From assembly GCF_010731855.1 (NCBI RefSeq), contig NZ_AP022620.1, positions 2,232,001-2,296,000 on the forward strand: a stretch of 64,000 nucleotides of DNA, written 5' to 3'. Source of the DNA: Mycolicibacterium anyangense (lineage in GTDB: Bacteria > Actinomycetota > Actinomycetes > Mycobacteriales > Mycobacteriaceae). A model generated the notes under the pieces. The model was not told the origin of the DNA. It did not search any database and saw only the letters and a program-made list of their open reading frames with translations. Position 1 is the stretch's first letter. Every line of letters starts with the position of its first letter. This document shows, one piece after another, positions 19,259-29,205 of this stretch. Position numbers and translations under genes: made by a program.

Positions 19259-20418
19259 GCGACACCGAGTTCCCGGGCGATCAGCATCAGCTGCACTTCG
19301 GTTGTCCCCTCACCGATTTCGAGGATCTTGCTGTCCCGGTAGTGGCGGGCGACCGGGTATTCGTTCATGAACCCGTAGCCGCCGTGAATCTGAGTGGCGT
19401 CGCGGGCGTTGTCCATCGCGGCCTCGCTGGCGACCAGTTTGGCGATCGCGGCCTCCTTCTTGAACGGCTTGCCGGCCAGCATCAGGGCGGCGGCGTCGTA
19501 GTAGGCGGTGCGGGCCGCGTGCGCGCGGGCCTCCATCCGGGCCAGCTTGAACTCGATGGCCTGGTAGCGCCCGATCGGCTGGCCGAACGCGGCCCGTTCC
19601 TTGGCGTACTTCACGCTCTCGTCGACACAGCCCTGCGCTGCGCCAGTGGACAGCGCCGCGATCGCGATGCGGCCCTCATCGAGGATGCGCAGGAAGTTGG
19701 CGTAGCCGCGGCCGCGTTCGCCCAGCAGGTTCTCCTCGGGGACCCGCACGTCGTCGAAGGTCAGCGGGTGGGTGTCCGAGGCGTTCCAGCCGACCTTGTC
19801 GTAGGCCGGTTCGGCGGTGAAGCCCTGGGTGGGCACCGGGACCAGGATCGAGGAGATCTCCCGGCGGTCGCCGACCGTTCCGGTGACCGCGGTGACGGTG
19901 ACGAGCTTGGTGATAGCGGTGCCCGAGTTGGTGATGAACTGCTTGGAACCGTTGATCACCCAGTGCCCGTCGTCGAGGCGGGCGGTGGTCTTGGTGGCAC
20001 CGGCATCGGTGCCGCCGCCGGCCTCGGTGAGCCCGAATGCGCCCAGGGACTGGCCGCTGGTCAGCTGCGGCAGCCATTCCCGCTTCTGGGCCTCGTTGCC
20101 GAATCGATAGACCGGCATGGCGCCCAGCGACACTCCCGCTTCCAGCGTGATGGCGACGCTCTGGTCGACCTTGCCCAGTTCTTCCAGGGCCAGGCAGAGG
20201 GCGAAGTAGTCGCCGCCCATGCCGCCGTACTCTTCGGGGAACGGCAGGCCGAACAGCCCCATGTCGGCCATCCCGGCCACGACCTCGTAGGGGAAGGTGT
20301 GCTCGGCATCGTGCTTGGCCGCTACCGGTGCCACGACGTTGCGGGCGAAGTCCCGCACGGTCTCGCCCAGTTGCCGGTATTCATCGGGAAGCGTTCCCGT
20401 GGACAGGAAGTCACTCAT
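19255..20418 (-). CDS. fadE19: Acyl-CoA dehydrogenase (isovaleryl-CoA-type, FadE19-like)
   Basis: FAD-dependent dehydrogenase of 387 residues. The three-part fold is clear: N-terminal helices ([18 protein letters not shown]), middle beta domain with [12 protein letters not shown] and [10 protein letters not shown], and C-terminal helical bundle with [34 protein letters not shown] and [22 protein letters not shown]. The glutamate in [10 protein letters not shown] lies near the usual flavin loop; the catalytic base of isovaleryl-CoA dehydrogenases lies elsewhere in helix G. By position it corresponds to Rv2500c and probably converts isovaleryl-CoA to 3-methylcrotonyl-CoA, the substrate of the next two products. 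It overlaps accA1 slightly. Confidence 0.9.
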   Translation of the reverse strand: MSDFLSTGTLPDEYRQLGETVRDFARNVVAPVAAKHDAEHTFPYEVVAGMADMGLFGLPFPEEYGGMGGDYFALCLALEELGKVDQSVAITLEAGVSLGAMPVYRFGNEAQKREWLPQLTSGQSLGAFGLTEAGGGTDAGATKTTARLDDGHWVINGSKQFITNSGTAITKLVTVTAVTGTVGDRREISSILVPVPTQGFTAEPAYDKVGWNASDTHPLTFDDVRVPEENLLGERGRGYANFLRILDEGRIAIAALSTGAAQGCVDESVKYAKERAAFGQPIGRYQAIEFKLARMEARAHAARTAYYDAAALMLAGKPFKKEAAIAKLVASEAAMDNARDATQIHGGYGFMNEYPVARHYRDSKILEIGEGTTEVQLMLIARELGVA

Positions 20419-22399
20419 CGGTCGTGGCTTTCTCTTGGGTGGTGGCGGTGATCCTGGCCAGCAACTGACCCACCTTGACCTGATCGCCGACGGCGACCAG
20501 AAGTTCGACGGCGCCGTCGACCGGAGCCGCCAGCGAGTGTTCCATCTTCATGGCTTCGACGACGACCACGACGCTGCCCGCGCCGACGGAATCGCCGTCG
20601 GCCACAGTGACGGCGACGACCGATCCAGGCATGGGGCTGAGGAGTTCGGCGTCACCGCTGTGCTCGTCGTCGGCCCGTACCGACGCCTCGCGCACCTCGT
20701 CGAGAACGAGGGTCCGGTCCTGCCCGGCCAGCCAGATCTGGTGGCCGTCGGCGGCGACGGTGTAGGCGGTGCGAATTCCGTCGACCGTGACCACCAGGGT
20801 ATCGCCATTCAGTTCTGCTGCGAGCGTGTGGTTTTCACCGTCATCGACCGTGACGACGGCGGCGTCGGGAGTTCCGGTGATGTGGACGTGGTCGGTCCGC
20901 TCACCCGAACGCAACCGCACTCCAGTGGCGGCGGGCGCGCCGACCCGCCAGCCCGACGGGACATCCCAGAGGTCCACCGGCCTCGCCGGCCAGCGCCGCA
21001 GACAGCGGTAGGCCGCCGCGGCGATGAGCACGGTGTCGTCGACGGGGGCTGGGGTGTAGACCGTGCGGTCGATGAGCCCGGTGTCCAGGCGTCCCGCGGC
21101 CACATCGTCCTCGGCGAGCAGGAACCGCAGGAACTCGATGTTGGTGCCGACGCCCAGCACGGCGGTCTCGGCCAGCGCCCGGTCGAGGGTGCGCAGCGCG
21201 GCCGGGCGGTCGGTGCCGTGGGCGATCACCTTCGACAGCATCGGGTCGTAGTCGCTGCCGATCGTCATCCCCACCGACAGGCCAGAATCCACCCGGACCT
21301 CCGGGCCGGACGGCTCCCGCAGCCCCAGTACCGGCCCGCCGGTCGGCAGGAAGCCGGCGGCCGGGTCTTCGGCGTACACCCGGGCCTCGATGGCGTGGCC
21401 GGTCATCGTGATGTCATCCTGGCGGGCGGTCAGCTTCTCCCCCGCCGCGATCCGGACCTGCCACTCGACCAGATCCCAGCCGGTGACCAGTTCGGTCACC
21501 GGATGCTCGACCTGCAGCCGGGTGTTCATCTCCATGAAGAAGAACTCGTCGGGACGGTCGGCAGAGACGATGAACTCGACGGTGCCCGCGCCGACGTAGT
21601 CGACGCTGCGGGCGGTGTCACATGCCGCCGCGCCGATGCGGGCACGGGTGGCGGGGTCGAGCAGCGGCGAGGGGGCTTCCTCGATGACCTTCTGGTGCCG
21701 GCGCTGCAGACTGCACTCCCGCTCGCCGAGGTGGAGCACCGCGCCGTGGCGATCGGCGAGCACCTGGACCTCGATATGCCTGGGCCGCAACACAAATCGT
21801 TCGAGGAACAGGGTGTCGTCGCCGAAGGCCGAAACGGACTCGCGACGAGCGGCGGCCAGGGCAGCAGGCAGGTCTGCGGCGTCGTCGACGCGGCGCATCC
21901 CCTTGCCGCCGCCGCCCGCGGACGGCTTGACCAGGATCGGGAAGCCGATATCGCCTGCGGCGCCGATCAGTTCGGCGTCGGTGAGGCCGGGCCGGGCGAT
22001 GCCGGGCACCACCGGCACCCCGAAGGCCGACACCGCGGCCTTGGCGGCGATCTTGTCGCCCATGGTGCGGATGGCCGCGGACGGCGGACCGATGAACGTC
22101 AGCCCGGCGCGTTCGAGTGCCGCGGCGAAATCGGAGTTCTCCGAGAGGAACCCATAGCCCGGGTGCACGGCCTGGGCGCCGGTGCGCAGCGCGGCGCCGA
22201 CGACGGCGTCGATGTCGAGGTAGCTCTGCCGCGCCGGTGGCGGGCCGATGCGGACCGCGATATCGGCTTCGGTGACGTGGCGTGCGCCGGCATCGGCGTC
22301 GCTGTAGACCGCGACGGACTCGATGCCGATGGCGCGCAGGGTGCGGATGACCCGGACGGCGATTTCGCCCCGGTTGGCGACGAGAACTCGGTTGAACAT
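20411..22399 (-). CDS. accA1: Acyl-CoA carboxylase alpha chain (biotin carboxylase + BCCP), 3-methylcrotonyl-CoA type
   Basis: Alpha chain of 662 residues: biotin carboxylase domain ([18 protein letters not shown] at the N-terminus, ATP-grasp loop [30 protein letters not shown]) and C-terminal biotin carboxyl carrier with EAMKMEH, biotinylated at about Lys618. The M. tuberculosis orthologue Rv2501c forms a 3-methylcrotonyl-CoA carboxylase with AccD1. ATG 22399 matches the family N-terminus ([11 protein letters not shown]); GTG at 22405, overlapping the accD1 stop, would add only two residues and cannot be excluded. Confidence 0.94.
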   Translation of the reverse strand: MFNRVLVANRGEIAVRVIRTLRAIGIESVAVYSDADAGARHVTEADIAVRIGPPPARQSYLDIDAVVGAALRTGAQAVHPGYGFLSENSDFAAALERAGLTFIGPPSAAIRTMGDKIAAKAAVSAFGVPVVPGIARPGLTDAELIGAAGDIGFPILVKPSAGGGGKGMRRVDDAADLPAALAAARRESVSAFGDDTLFLERFVLRPRHIEVQVLADRHGAVLHLGERECSLQRRHQKVIEEAPSPLLDPATRARIGAAACDTARSVDYVGAGTVEFIVSADRPDEFFFMEMNTRLQVEHPVTELVTGWDLVEWQVRIAAGEKLTARQDDITMTGHAIEARVYAEDPAAGFLPTGGPVLGLREPSGPEVRVDSGLSVGMTIGSDYDPMLSKVIAHGTDRPAALRTLDRALAETAVLGVGTNIEFLRFLLAEDDVAAGRLDTGLIDRTVYTPAPVDDTVLIAAAAYRCLRRWPARPVDLWDVPSGWRVGAPAATGVRLRSGERTDHVHITGTPDAAVVTVDDGENHTLAAELNGDTLVVTVDGIRTAYTVAADGHQIWLAGQDRTLVLDEVREASVRADDEHSGDAELLSPMPGSVVAVTVADGDSVGAGSVVVVVEAMKMEHSLAAPVDGAVELLVAVGDQVKVGQLLARITATTQEKATTDE

Positions 22400-22401
22400 C
22401 G

Positions 22402-23952
22402 TCACATCCTGAAGACGCCGTAGGAGACCGGCTCGACCGGCGCGTTGGCGGTGACCGAAAGTGCCAGCCCCAGAACTGTTCTGGTGTCGGCAGGATCAAT
22501 CACCCCGTCGTCCCACAGTCGCGCGGTCGAGTAGTACGGGTTGCCTTGGTATTCGTACTGGGCCCGGATCGGCGCCTTGAAGGCCTCTTCCTCATCCGCC
22601 GTCATCTCACCGCGCACGGTGGCCAGCACTGAGGCGGCCTGCTCACCGCCCATCACCGAGATCCGGGCATTGGGCCACATCCACAGGAACCGGGGCGAAT
22701 ACGCCCGCCCACACATCGAGTAGTTGCCCGCGCCGTAGGAGCCGCCGATGACGACGGTCAGCTTGGGTACTCGCGCGCAGGCCACCGCGGTCACCATCTT
22801 GGCCCCGTGTTTGGCGATACCGCCGGCCTCGTAGTCGCGGCCGACCATGAAGCCGGTGATGTTCTGCAGGAACACCAGCGGCACCATCCGCTTGTCGCAC
22901 AGCTCGATGAAATGCGCTCCCTTGAGGGCGGATTCGCCGAACAGAACACCGTTGTTGGCGACGATGCCGACCGGGTGGCCGTGGATGTGGGCGAACCCGG
23001 TGACCAGGGTGGTGCCGTACTCAGCCTTGAACTCGCTGAATTCACCACCGTCGACAATGCGGGTGATCACCTCGTGCACGTCGTAGGGCACCCGGGCGTC
23101 CACCGGCACGATGTCGTAGAGCTCGCGCTGGTCGGCAATGGGCTCAACCGGCGGGCGCACCTCCCACGGTCGCTGCGCGCGCGGACCAAGGGTATCGATG
23201 ATGCGCCGGACGATGCGCAGCGCATCGCTGTCGTCGTGGGCCAGATGATCGGTGACGCCAGAGGTCTTGGAGTGCAGGTCACCACCGCCGAGTTCCTCGG
23301 CGGTGACCACTTCGCCGGTGGCGGCCTTCACCAATGGCGGTCCGCCCAGGAAGATCGTGCCCTGGTTGCGCACGATCACGGCTTCGTCGCTCATGGCAGG
23401 GACGTAGGCGCCGCCGGCCGTGCAGGATCCGAGCACCGCGGCGATCTGTGCGATACCTGCCGCGCTCATGGTGGCCTGGTTGAAGAAGATGCGGCCGAAG
23501 TGGTCCCGGTCGGGGAACACCTCGTCCTGGCGGGGCAGGAAGGCGCCGCCGGAGTCCACCAAGTAGATGCAGGGCAGCCGGTTCTGCAGCGCGATCTCTT
23601 GGGCGCGCAGGTGCTTCTTGACCGTGATCGGGTAGTAGGTGCCACCTTTGACGGTGGCGTCGTTGGCGACGATCATGCATTCGCGTCCGGCGACCCGGCC
23701 GATACCGGTGATGATCCCGGCGGCCGGGCATTCGTCGTCGTACATGCCGTCGGCAGCCAGGGGCGCGATCTCGAGCAGTGGGCTGCCCGGATCGAGCAGC
23801 CCGTCGACCCGCTGCCGGGGCAGCAGCTTGCCGCGCGCGACATGGCGTTCACGGGCCCGCTCGGGCCCGCCGAGGGCGGCGACAGCCAGCTTGGCGCGCA
23901 GCTGCTCGACAAGTCGGGTGTGCGCCTCGCGGTTGGCGGCCGGTGAAGTCAT
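22402..23952 (-). CDS. accD1: Acyl-CoA carboxylase beta chain (carboxyltransferase), 3-methylcrotonyl-CoA type
   Basis: Carboxyltransferase of 516 residues with paired crotonase folds. Seen are the oxyanion/CoA segments [16 protein letters not shown] and [26 protein letters not shown], and [20 protein letters not shown] typical of methylcrotonyl-CoA carboxylase beta chains, plus [19 protein letters not shown]. It is the first gene of the leucine-degradation operon and corresponds to Rv2502c. The start lies 21 bases from the nearer of two inverted-repeat operators. In M. tuberculosis the genes scoB, scoA and fadD35 lie between accD1 and the regulator; here accD1 faces the regulator directly. 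Confidence 0.94.
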   Translation of the reverse strand: MTSPAANREAHTRLVEQLRAKLAVAALGGPERARERHVARGKLLPRQRVDGLLDPGSPLLEIAPLAADGMYDDECPAAGIITGIGRVAGRECMIVANDATVKGGTYYPITVKKHLRAQEIALQNRLPCIYLVDSGGAFLPRQDEVFPDRDHFGRIFFNQATMSAAGIAQIAAVLGSCTAGGAYVPAMSDEAVIVRNQGTIFLGGPPLVKAATGEVVTAEELGGGDLHSKTSGVTDHLAHDDSDALRIVRRIIDTLGPRAQRPWEVRPPVEPIADQRELYDIVPVDARVPYDVHEVITRIVDGGEFSEFKAEYGTTLVTGFAHIHGHPVGIVANNGVLFGESALKGAHFIELCDKRMVPLVFLQNITGFMVGRDYEAGGIAKHGAKMVTAVACARVPKLTVVIGGSYGAGNYSMCGRAYSPRFLWMWPNARISVMGGEQAASVLATVRGEMTADEEEAFKAPIRAQYEYQGNPYYSTARLWDDGVIDPADTRTVLGLALSVTANAPVEPVSYGVFRM

Positions 23953-23973
23953 CGTCGAGGTCCCGTCGCAATT

Positions 23974-23993
23974 GAGTTAATGACGAATAACTC
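23974..23993. promoter_or_regulatory. TetR (BkaR-type) operator copy 1
   Basis: The 20-base inverted repeat GAGTTAATGACGAATAACTC has perfect six-base arms around an eight-base spacer. Its core GTTAATGACGAATAAC differs from copy 2 (24000-24017) at only three positions. It lies 21 bases before the accD1 start, between the operon and its divergent TetR regulator. Confidence 0.8.
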
Positions 23994-23999
23994 GTGTTA

Positions 24000-24017
24000 G
24001 GTTAGTGAAGATTAACC
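24000..24017. promoter_or_regulatory. TetR (BkaR-type) operator copy 2
   Basis: The 18-base inverted repeat GGTTAGTGAAGATTAACC has perfect five-base arms. Its core GTTAGTGAAGATTAAC is the second copy of the same motif, centred 25 bases from copy 1 and 31 bases before the regulator start. Two helically spaced sites suggest control of both divergent promoters and autoregulation. Confidence 0.78.
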
Positions 24018-24048
24018 GAATCGTCTAGATGTGCTTTCCGGAGGGGCC

Positions 24049-24687
24049 ATGGCCGAGGCGCCAACCCGCCGCAGCAGGCAGAAGTCGGATCGTCGATCCG
24101 CTCTGCTGTCCGCGGCAGAACGGCTGATGGCCGAGAAGGGCTTTCTGGCGGTCCGCCTCGAGGACATCGGGGCCGCGGCCGGGGTCAGCGGACCGGCGTT
24201 CTACCGGCACTTCCCCAACAAAGAGGCGGTGCTGGTCGAACTGCTGGTGGGCATCAGCACCCGGCTGCTGGCCGGCGCGCAAGCCGTGGTGGAGCAGGCC
24301 GATGCACCGTCGGACGCACTGCACGGCCTCATCGAGTTCCACCTCGACTTCGCCCTCGGCGAGTCGGATCTGATCCGGATCCAGGATCGGGACATGGCCA
24401 ATCTGCCTGCGTCGGCGCAACGGCAGGTGCGGCGGGCCCAGCGCAGCTATGTCGAGGTGTGGGTGACGGTGCTGCGCGAGCTTGACCCCGCGCTCGCGGA
24501 GACGGATGCGCGCCTGATGGCCCATGCGGTGTTCGGTCTGCTCAACTCCACCCCACACAGCATGAAGCCCCTGGCGGCCACGGTGACCGAACAGGGGCGT
24601 TCACGCGAGGTACTGCGCGCGATGACGGTCGCCGCATTGTCCACGGCCGGCGACCGTCATCCTCGCGCGATCGGTCAATACCAGTAG
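24049..24687 (+). CDS. bkaR: TetR-family repressor of branched-chain keto-acid degradation (BkaR-like)
   Basis: TetR regulator of 212 residues. The N-terminal helix-turn-helix reads RRSALLSAAERLMAEKGFLA, VRLEDIGAAAGVSGPAFYRH, FPNKEAVLVELL; the rest is the variable ligand-binding helical domain. It is transcribed divergently from the accD1-bkdC operon, as Rv2506 is in M. tuberculosis, and that protein (BkaR) represses this operon. Two inverted-repeat operators lie between the genes. ATG 24049 has GGAGGGG just upstream; a GTG 18 bases earlier is less likely. The inducer is probably a branched-chain acyl-CoA or keto acid, which is inference. Confidence 0.9.
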   Translation: MAEAPTRRSRQKSDRRSALLSAAERLMAEKGFLAVRLEDIGAAAGVSGPAFYRHFPNKEAVLVELLVGISTRLLAGAQAVVEQADAPSDALHGLIEFHLDFALGESDLIRIQDRDMANLPASAQRQVRRAQRSYVEVWVTVLRELDPALAETDARLMAHAVFGLLNSTPHSMKPLAATVTEQGRSREVLRAMTVAALSTAGDRHPRAIGQYQ

Positions 24688-24830
24688 CGACGTCCCGCTA
24701 CCGGGCGGCCGACGGCACCCAGCAGCCACAGGACGGCACCGATCACCAGCAGGATGACGCCGATGGTCCACAGAATCTGGATCTTCAGCACGAAGCCCAG
24801 GATGAGCAGGATTGCTCCGAGCACGATCAT
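24675..24830 (-). CDS. Small hydrophobic membrane protein (DUF6131-like, 51 aa)
   Basis: Short gene of 51 residues. The product starts MIVLGAILLILGFVL, has a second hydrophobic helix (TIGVILLVIGAVLWLLGA) and a basic tail ending RRYWY. This two-helix pattern with a terminal GRRYWY is common in small conserved mycobacterial membrane proteins (DUF6131 as I recall). Shine-Dalgarno GGAGGAAACA directly precedes ATG 24830. The stop overlaps the 3' end of the TetR gene by 13 bases in the convergent direction. Function is unknown. Confidence 0.8.
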   Translation of the reverse strand: MIVLGAILLILGFVLKIQILWTIGVILLVIGAVLWLLGAVGRPVAGRRYWY

Positions 24831-24872
24831 TGTTTCCTCCAAAACGTAACTTGCTGAACTGTTTTCGCCCCA

Positions 24873-25082
24873 CTACTGGCTAGGTTGCGGCAGATTGCAG
24901 TCCGTCACAGTGGGATTGACGCCGGCGTAGTTGAGCGGGCCGGCGACAACCGTCAAGGCGATGGACCCTGCAGTAGCACAGTTGGTTGCGCTGTTCGAAA
25001 AATAACCGCGCTGCCAGGTAGCGAATACTCCGATCAGCAGCCACACGACCACGATCACTCCAACGATTCCGCGGCCTCGCAT
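24873..25082 (-). CDS. Small single-pass membrane protein, hypothetical
   Basis: Protein of 69 residues: basic MRGRG start, hydrophobic helix IVGVIVVVWLLIGVFA, then a short exported part with two cysteines (NCATAG, TDCNLP) that could form a disulfide. It begins at ATG 25082 with GGGAGG about ten bases upstream. I do not recognise a named family. It lies between the DUF6131-like gene and the S9 peptidase gene, all on the minus strand, with gaps of about 40 and 60 bases. Confidence 0.65.
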   Translation of the reverse strand: MRGRGIVGVIVVVWLLIGVFATWQRGYFSNSATNCATAGSIALTVVAGPLNYAGVNPTVTDCNLPQPSQ

Positions 25083-25145
25083 GGTGAGCCTCCCTCGATA
25101 GTCCGCACCACTTGGCGGACAGGGTTTTACCCGTCCGAAAGTTCT

Positions 25146-26978
25146 TTAAACATCGGCATTGAAAGCCCTCTTCAGCCAGTCGGCCACCGCGCCGGCCAGC
25201 ACCGTGTGGTTCTCCCTGCGGGTGATCTCGTGGCCGTCGTCGGCGAAGAGCAGATATCGCACTGTGCGGCCCAGAGCGCGCAGCGCCGCCACGATCTGTT
25301 CGGATTCACTGACCGGCACGTTGGTGTCGCGGGCGCCGTGCACCACCAGCAACGGCGCAGTCAGTGACTGGACCCGGCGCAGAGGGGAAAGCGCTTCCAG
25401 CAGTTCACGGTCGGCCACCGGATGGCCGTACTTGGCGTAGGACGCGGCCGCGATCCATGCTTCGGTGTTGCGGTAGAAGGTGCCCAGATCGCTCATGCCG
25501 CAGATGCTGACGCCGGCGACGAACAGGTCGGGGTGGAACGCCAGGGCCGCCATGGTCAGGTAACCGCCGTAGGACCAACCGGCACAGGCGATTCGATCCG
25601 CCTCGGCCAGGCCGCCGGCGGCAAGGTAGGCCGCGCAGTCGGCGACGTCGTCGATGGCGGCGAACCGCTTCTCCCGGTCGTCGGCGTGGGAGAACTCCCG
25701 GCCGAACCCCCCGGAACCGCGCACGTTGGGGGCGAAGACAGCCACCCCCTCCTCGAGCAGTGCGGGGAAGATCTGGCTGTAGCCGGGCCGCGCCTGACCT
25801 TCCGGACCGCCGTGCAGATAGATCAGCGCCCCGATCTGCCCGACGTGCGGTGGCGGCCGGTACAGCCAGCCTGTGAGCTGCCTACCGTCGCGCGCGGTCA
25901 GCGTGTGCAGGGCCGGGGCGGCCGACACCGGACCCGTGCTTGGCGCGCGGTCGATGAGCTCCCACGTGCGAGTTCGGGGGTCGACGACCTCGACGGTGCG
26001 CGGCATGTCGGGGCCTTCGACGGTCATCGCCACCAGCGAGCCACCCGCGCTGATGGACAGTTCTCCGGCCACCATGTTGGGCAGCGGGATCGGCCGGCTC
26101 AAAGTGTAGTCGGCATATTCGAGGATCTGTAATTCGCTGCAGCCGTTGATGTTCCACAGCAGCGCGACGGTCGACAGATCGTCGCTCACGGCGAACTCGT
26201 CCAAATCGTGGCCGTCGCGTTCTGCGACGACGTGGTAGGCCACCCCGTCGGGACTGACCGTAACCTCGAGCAGGCGGGCATACCCGGCACCGTTGTCGCT
26301 GCGGATCAGTGCCCGGACATACTCACCGGGTTGGTAGAGCGCGGTGAGCTCTCCGTCAGGACCCGACCGCAGCCGTCGCGGAGCATGGTCGTCGAGGATC
26401 ACACCGAGCTCGGTGCTGGATCCGGGATCCGAAGGGAGCAAGGCGATTTCGGTAGTTCCGTGCAGCATGATCAGCTCGCGGTAGCCACGCGGACCAACCC
26501 GGATGAGCGCCGAGCCCGCCCACGCGTCGATCAGCCGGCCGCCGGATCGACGATCCAGAACGGTGACCGCACCATCGGCTGGGTCGATCAGAGTGGACTG
26601 GCCGACACCATCGTCACCGGTGAGGATGGCGCACACCCGGGACCCGTCCCAGGCGATCAGCTCGGCGGTACCGGTGTCCATCCGGTCGATGCGCCGCGCC
26701 ATCCGGTCGTCGGGGTCGGTGGTGACCACCCAGATCTGGGTGCGAGTGCCGCCCTCGGGAGCCACCTCACACGCCAGCCAGTGGCCGTCGGCCGAATGCA
26801 TCACCTTGGTCACCGGACCGGCGACCGGCAGGTCCACGTCACGCGAGGCGCTGGCGTGCCGACCGCGCAGGAACCGCTGGACCGCGCGCGGGTAGCCGCC
26901 GTCGTCCACCAGATGCGCGAAAGCGGTGGCGTCCGGTGACAACGATGCCCCGTACGTCGCTCGAACGTCGCGTTCCAC
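25146..26978 (-). CDS. S9-family prolyl-oligopeptidase-like serine peptidase
   Basis: Cytoplasmic alpha/beta-hydrolase peptidase of 610 residues. The N-terminal about 350 residues form a beta-propeller-like region; the C-terminal domain begins near TARDGRQLTGWLYRPP. Catalytic residues are visible: serine in GWSYGGYLTMAAL (about 469), aspartate in HGARDTNVPVSES (about 550) and histidine in DDGHEITRRENH (about 582). There is no signal peptide. GTG 26978 is preceded by GAGGTGAC. Similar proteins hydrolyse short oligopeptides or acyl-amino acids; the substrate here is not known. Confidence 0.88.
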   Translation of the reverse strand: MERDVRATYGASLSPDATAFAHLVDDGGYPRAVQRFLRGRHASASRDVDLPVAGPVTKVMHSADGHWLACEVAPEGGTRTQIWVVTTDPDDRMARRIDRMDTGTAELIAWDGSRVCAILTGDDGVGQSTLIDPADGAVTVLDRRSGGRLIDAWAGSALIRVGPRGYRELIMLHGTTEIALLPSDPGSSTELGVILDDHAPRRLRSGPDGELTALYQPGEYVRALIRSDNGAGYARLLEVTVSPDGVAYHVVAERDGHDLDEFAVSDDLSTVALLWNINGCSELQILEYADYTLSRPIPLPNMVAGELSISAGGSLVAMTVEGPDMPRTVEVVDPRTRTWELIDRAPSTGPVSAAPALHTLTARDGRQLTGWLYRPPPHVGQIGALIYLHGGPEGQARPGYSQIFPALLEEGVAVFAPNVRGSGGFGREFSHADDREKRFAAIDDVADCAAYLAAGGLAEADRIACAGWSYGGYLTMAALAFHPDLFVAGVSICGMSDLGTFYRNTEAWIAAASYAKYGHPVADRELLEALSPLRRVQSLTAPLLVVHGARDTNVPVSESEQIVAALRALGRTVRYLLFADDGHEITRRENHTVLAGAVADWLKRAFNADV

Positions 26979-27113
26979 GTCACCTCACTTCGTTGACCAC
27001 GCAGTTACCCGGTACTTCGTTCCACACAGCGTGCCGGTGGTAAACACGGTGCTGGGCTTTCCGGGGAAACGATGGGCTGCCGGCAGTCGGTAGCCTGCAA
27101 GCATGAGGTGGCG

Positions 27114-27869
27114 ATGACCGATCCGCGCAACGATCCGCGCCGAGCGCAGTGGTCCGACCCGACCCAGCAGATCGGCAACGGGTACCCGCCCAACCCCGAT
27201 CCCGCCTATGCGGGTCAGTATTACGGCTACGGCTCGGGGTACGTGCCTCCGGCGACGCAGCCCACCGAGCAACTGCCCACCTACTGGCAGCCGGGCGCCG
27301 GCTATCCGCCCGCCGACCCGCCGCCTCCCCCGGAGCCGCCGAAGTCGCCGCGCTGGCTGTGGATCCTGGCCGGCGTCGCGGTGCTGCTGGTGGTTGGTTT
27401 GGTGATCGCCCTGGTGATCGTCACCAGCTCCTCACGCGAGTCCACCGTCGCCGTGCCGATCCCGCCGGTGACCGGAACCAGCACGGCCCCCAGCGCGCCC
27501 TCCACCACCCGGTTCCCGCTGCCGACGACGTCGCAGTCCACCCTGCCGACACCGAGTGCGGCGCCCACGGCACCGCTGCCGGGCGAGACCACCAGCCCGA
27601 CGGGCACCGACACCGTCGTCTACACCGTCGACGGTGAAGGTCGCGCCATCAACATCACCTACGTCGACACCGGCGGCATCATGCAGACCGAGTTCAACGT
27701 GCAGCTGCCGTGGAGCAAGGAGGTCAGCCTGACCTCGCCGGCCCGCAGTTCGGCCAGTGTGGCGGTGGTCAACGTCGGCCGCGACGTGACGTGCAGCGTG
27801 ACCGTCAACGGGGTGCAGGTGCGGCAGCGCTCCGGCCGCGGCCTGACGATCTGCACCGGCGCCGTCTAA
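27114..27869 (+). CDS. Proline-rich membrane protein with MmpS-like C-terminal domain (Rv2507-like)
   Basis: Protein of 251 residues. The N-terminal cytoplasmic part is rich in Pro, Tyr and Gly (GYPPNPDPAYAGQYYGYG), followed by one membrane helix WLWILAGVAVLLVVGLVIAL at about 85-104, a Ser/Thr/Pro linker and an external beta domain (VVYTVDGEGRAINITYVDT to GVQVRQRSGRGLTICTGAV) resembling MmpS proteins, with two cysteines. ATG 27114 with GAGGTGG upstream fits the family N-terminus (MTDPRN). It corresponds to Rv2507 by position. The stop overlaps the convergent transporter gene by four bases. Function is unknown. Confidence 0.85.
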   Translation: MTDPRNDPRRAQWSDPTQQIGNGYPPNPDPAYAGQYYGYGSGYVPPATQPTEQLPTYWQPGAGYPPADPPPPPEPPKSPRWLWILAGVAVLLVVGLVIALVIVTSSSRESTVAVPIPPVTGTSTAPSAPSTTRFPLPTTSQSTLPTPSAAPTAPLPGETTSPTGTDTVVYTVDGEGRAINITYVDTGGIMQTEFNVQLPWSKEVSLTSPARSSASVAVVNVGRDVTCSVTVNGVQVRQRSGRGLTICTGAV

Positions 27870-29170
27870 CGGGGAACCCGCACCACCAGCATCCCGAGCA
27901 GGCCGGCAACCAGCACCACGCAGATGCCGCCAAGACCCGCGCGGTCGGCGCCGAAGGCGTCGACGAAGACGAAGAACAGCCACGGCGCCAGGAAGGCCGC
28001 CGCGCGCCCGGCCATGGTGAACAGACCGAAGGCGACCGCGTCCTTGCCCGGGCCGGCCATCCGCAGCAGCAAGGTGCGCGCCGCCGACTGCACGGGCCCG
28101 ATGAACAGACACAGCAGCAGGCCGCACGCCCAGAACGCGATCGGACCGGACAGGCTGAGTAGAGCGAGCGCGACGATGATCAACGCGGTCAGTCCGCCGA
28201 CGATCACCCGCTTGCCGCCGATCCGGTCGTCGAGCAGGCCGCCGATCACCGCGCCGGTCGCGGCGACCGTCGAGGCCACCACACCGAAGATCAGCACGTC
28301 GGACTGCGAGACGCCGTAGACACTGACACCCAGCACCGCGCCGAACGCGAAGATACCGGCGAGCCCGTCGCGGAAGACCGCGCTGACGAGGAGGTAGTAG
28401 ACCAGGTTGTGGTCTCTGTTCCACTCCGACTTCAGGTCCCGCCACAGCTGGCGGTAGCCGCCGAGCACGCTGGTCGGCGCCGGGTCGGGGACGCCGACCG
28501 GGGTGAGCGTGTGAGCGGTGCGCAGCAATGGCAGGGCCATGATCGCGAAACACACTGCGGTCACCAGCATCGCGGCACGGACGTTCTGGCCATCCGCGGC
28601 GGGCACGCCGACCAGGCCGCGGGTCGGACCCGTGCCGCCGATGAAGCCGACGTAGACGATGATCAGGAAGACGACGCTGCCGAGGAAAGCGGCCCCGGCG
28701 CCCAGGCCGGAGATGCGGCCGGCGTTCTGTGGCGTGGTCAGCTGTTTGAGCAGCGAGTTGTACGGGACGCTGGCGATGTCGGTGCAGGCCGTGGTGCACG
28801 CCAGCAGCACCAGGCCGGCGGCGAAGTAGGCCGGCTCCGCCCGGATCAGGCTCATCGCGCTGGTGGCGAGCGCCGCGAGAACAGTGAGCAGGGCCAGCGC
28901 GGCCCGGCGCCGCTGGGGCGCCTGCACCAGCACACCGGTCAGCGGTGCCAGCAACGCGACGGTGACGCCCGCGACGGTCAGCGTGCGGCCCAGCCAACTG
29001 GCAGCGGAGGTTCCGCCGCCCAGGTTGGCGCCGACGGTGCTGGTCAGATAGACGGGGTAGACGAACGTCGCGACGATGGCGATCAGGCCGACGGCGCCGA
29101 AGTCCCACAGCGCCCACGCCAGGATCTTGGACCGCCCGGCGGCCGGTGCACCCGGCCCGGGGCTGCTCAT
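27866..29170 (-). CDS. UMF1/Atg22-like MFS transporter (Rv2508c-like)
   Basis: Membrane protein of 434 residues with about 11-12 predicted helices. The start KILAWALWDFGAVGLIAIVATFVYPVYL resembles the first helix of the UMF1 (Atg22-like) branch of major facilitators, and the loop DRIGGKRVIVGG is the conserved cytoplasmic loop between domains. ATG 29170 gives a short cytoplasmic N-terminus; a longer arginine-rich extension is open but would overlap the divergent dehydrogenase start. It corresponds to Rv2508c by position. Substrate is unknown. Confidence 0.86.
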   Translation of the reverse strand: MSSPGPGAPAAGRSKILAWALWDFGAVGLIAIVATFVYPVYLTSTVGANLGGGTSAASWLGRTLTVAGVTVALLAPLTGVLVQAPQRRRAALALLTVLAALATSAMSLIRAEPAYFAAGLVLLACTTACTDIASVPYNSLLKQLTTPQNAGRISGLGAGAAFLGSVVFLIIVYVGFIGGTGPTRGLVGVPAADGQNVRAAMLVTAVCFAIMALPLLRTAHTLTPVGVPDPAPTSVLGGYRQLWRDLKSEWNRDHNLVYYLLVSAVFRDGLAGIFAFGAVLGVSVYGVSQSDVLIFGVVASTVAATGAVIGGLLDDRIGGKRVIVGGLTALIIVALALLSLSGPIAFWACGLLLCLFIGPVQSAARTLLLRMAGPGKDAVAFGLFTMAGRAAAFLAPWLFFVFVDAFGADRAGLGGICVVLVAGLLGMLVVRVPR

Positions 29171-29205
29171 TCGGGCCAGCGTAGCGAGCGCCCTACGATG
29201 GCCGC

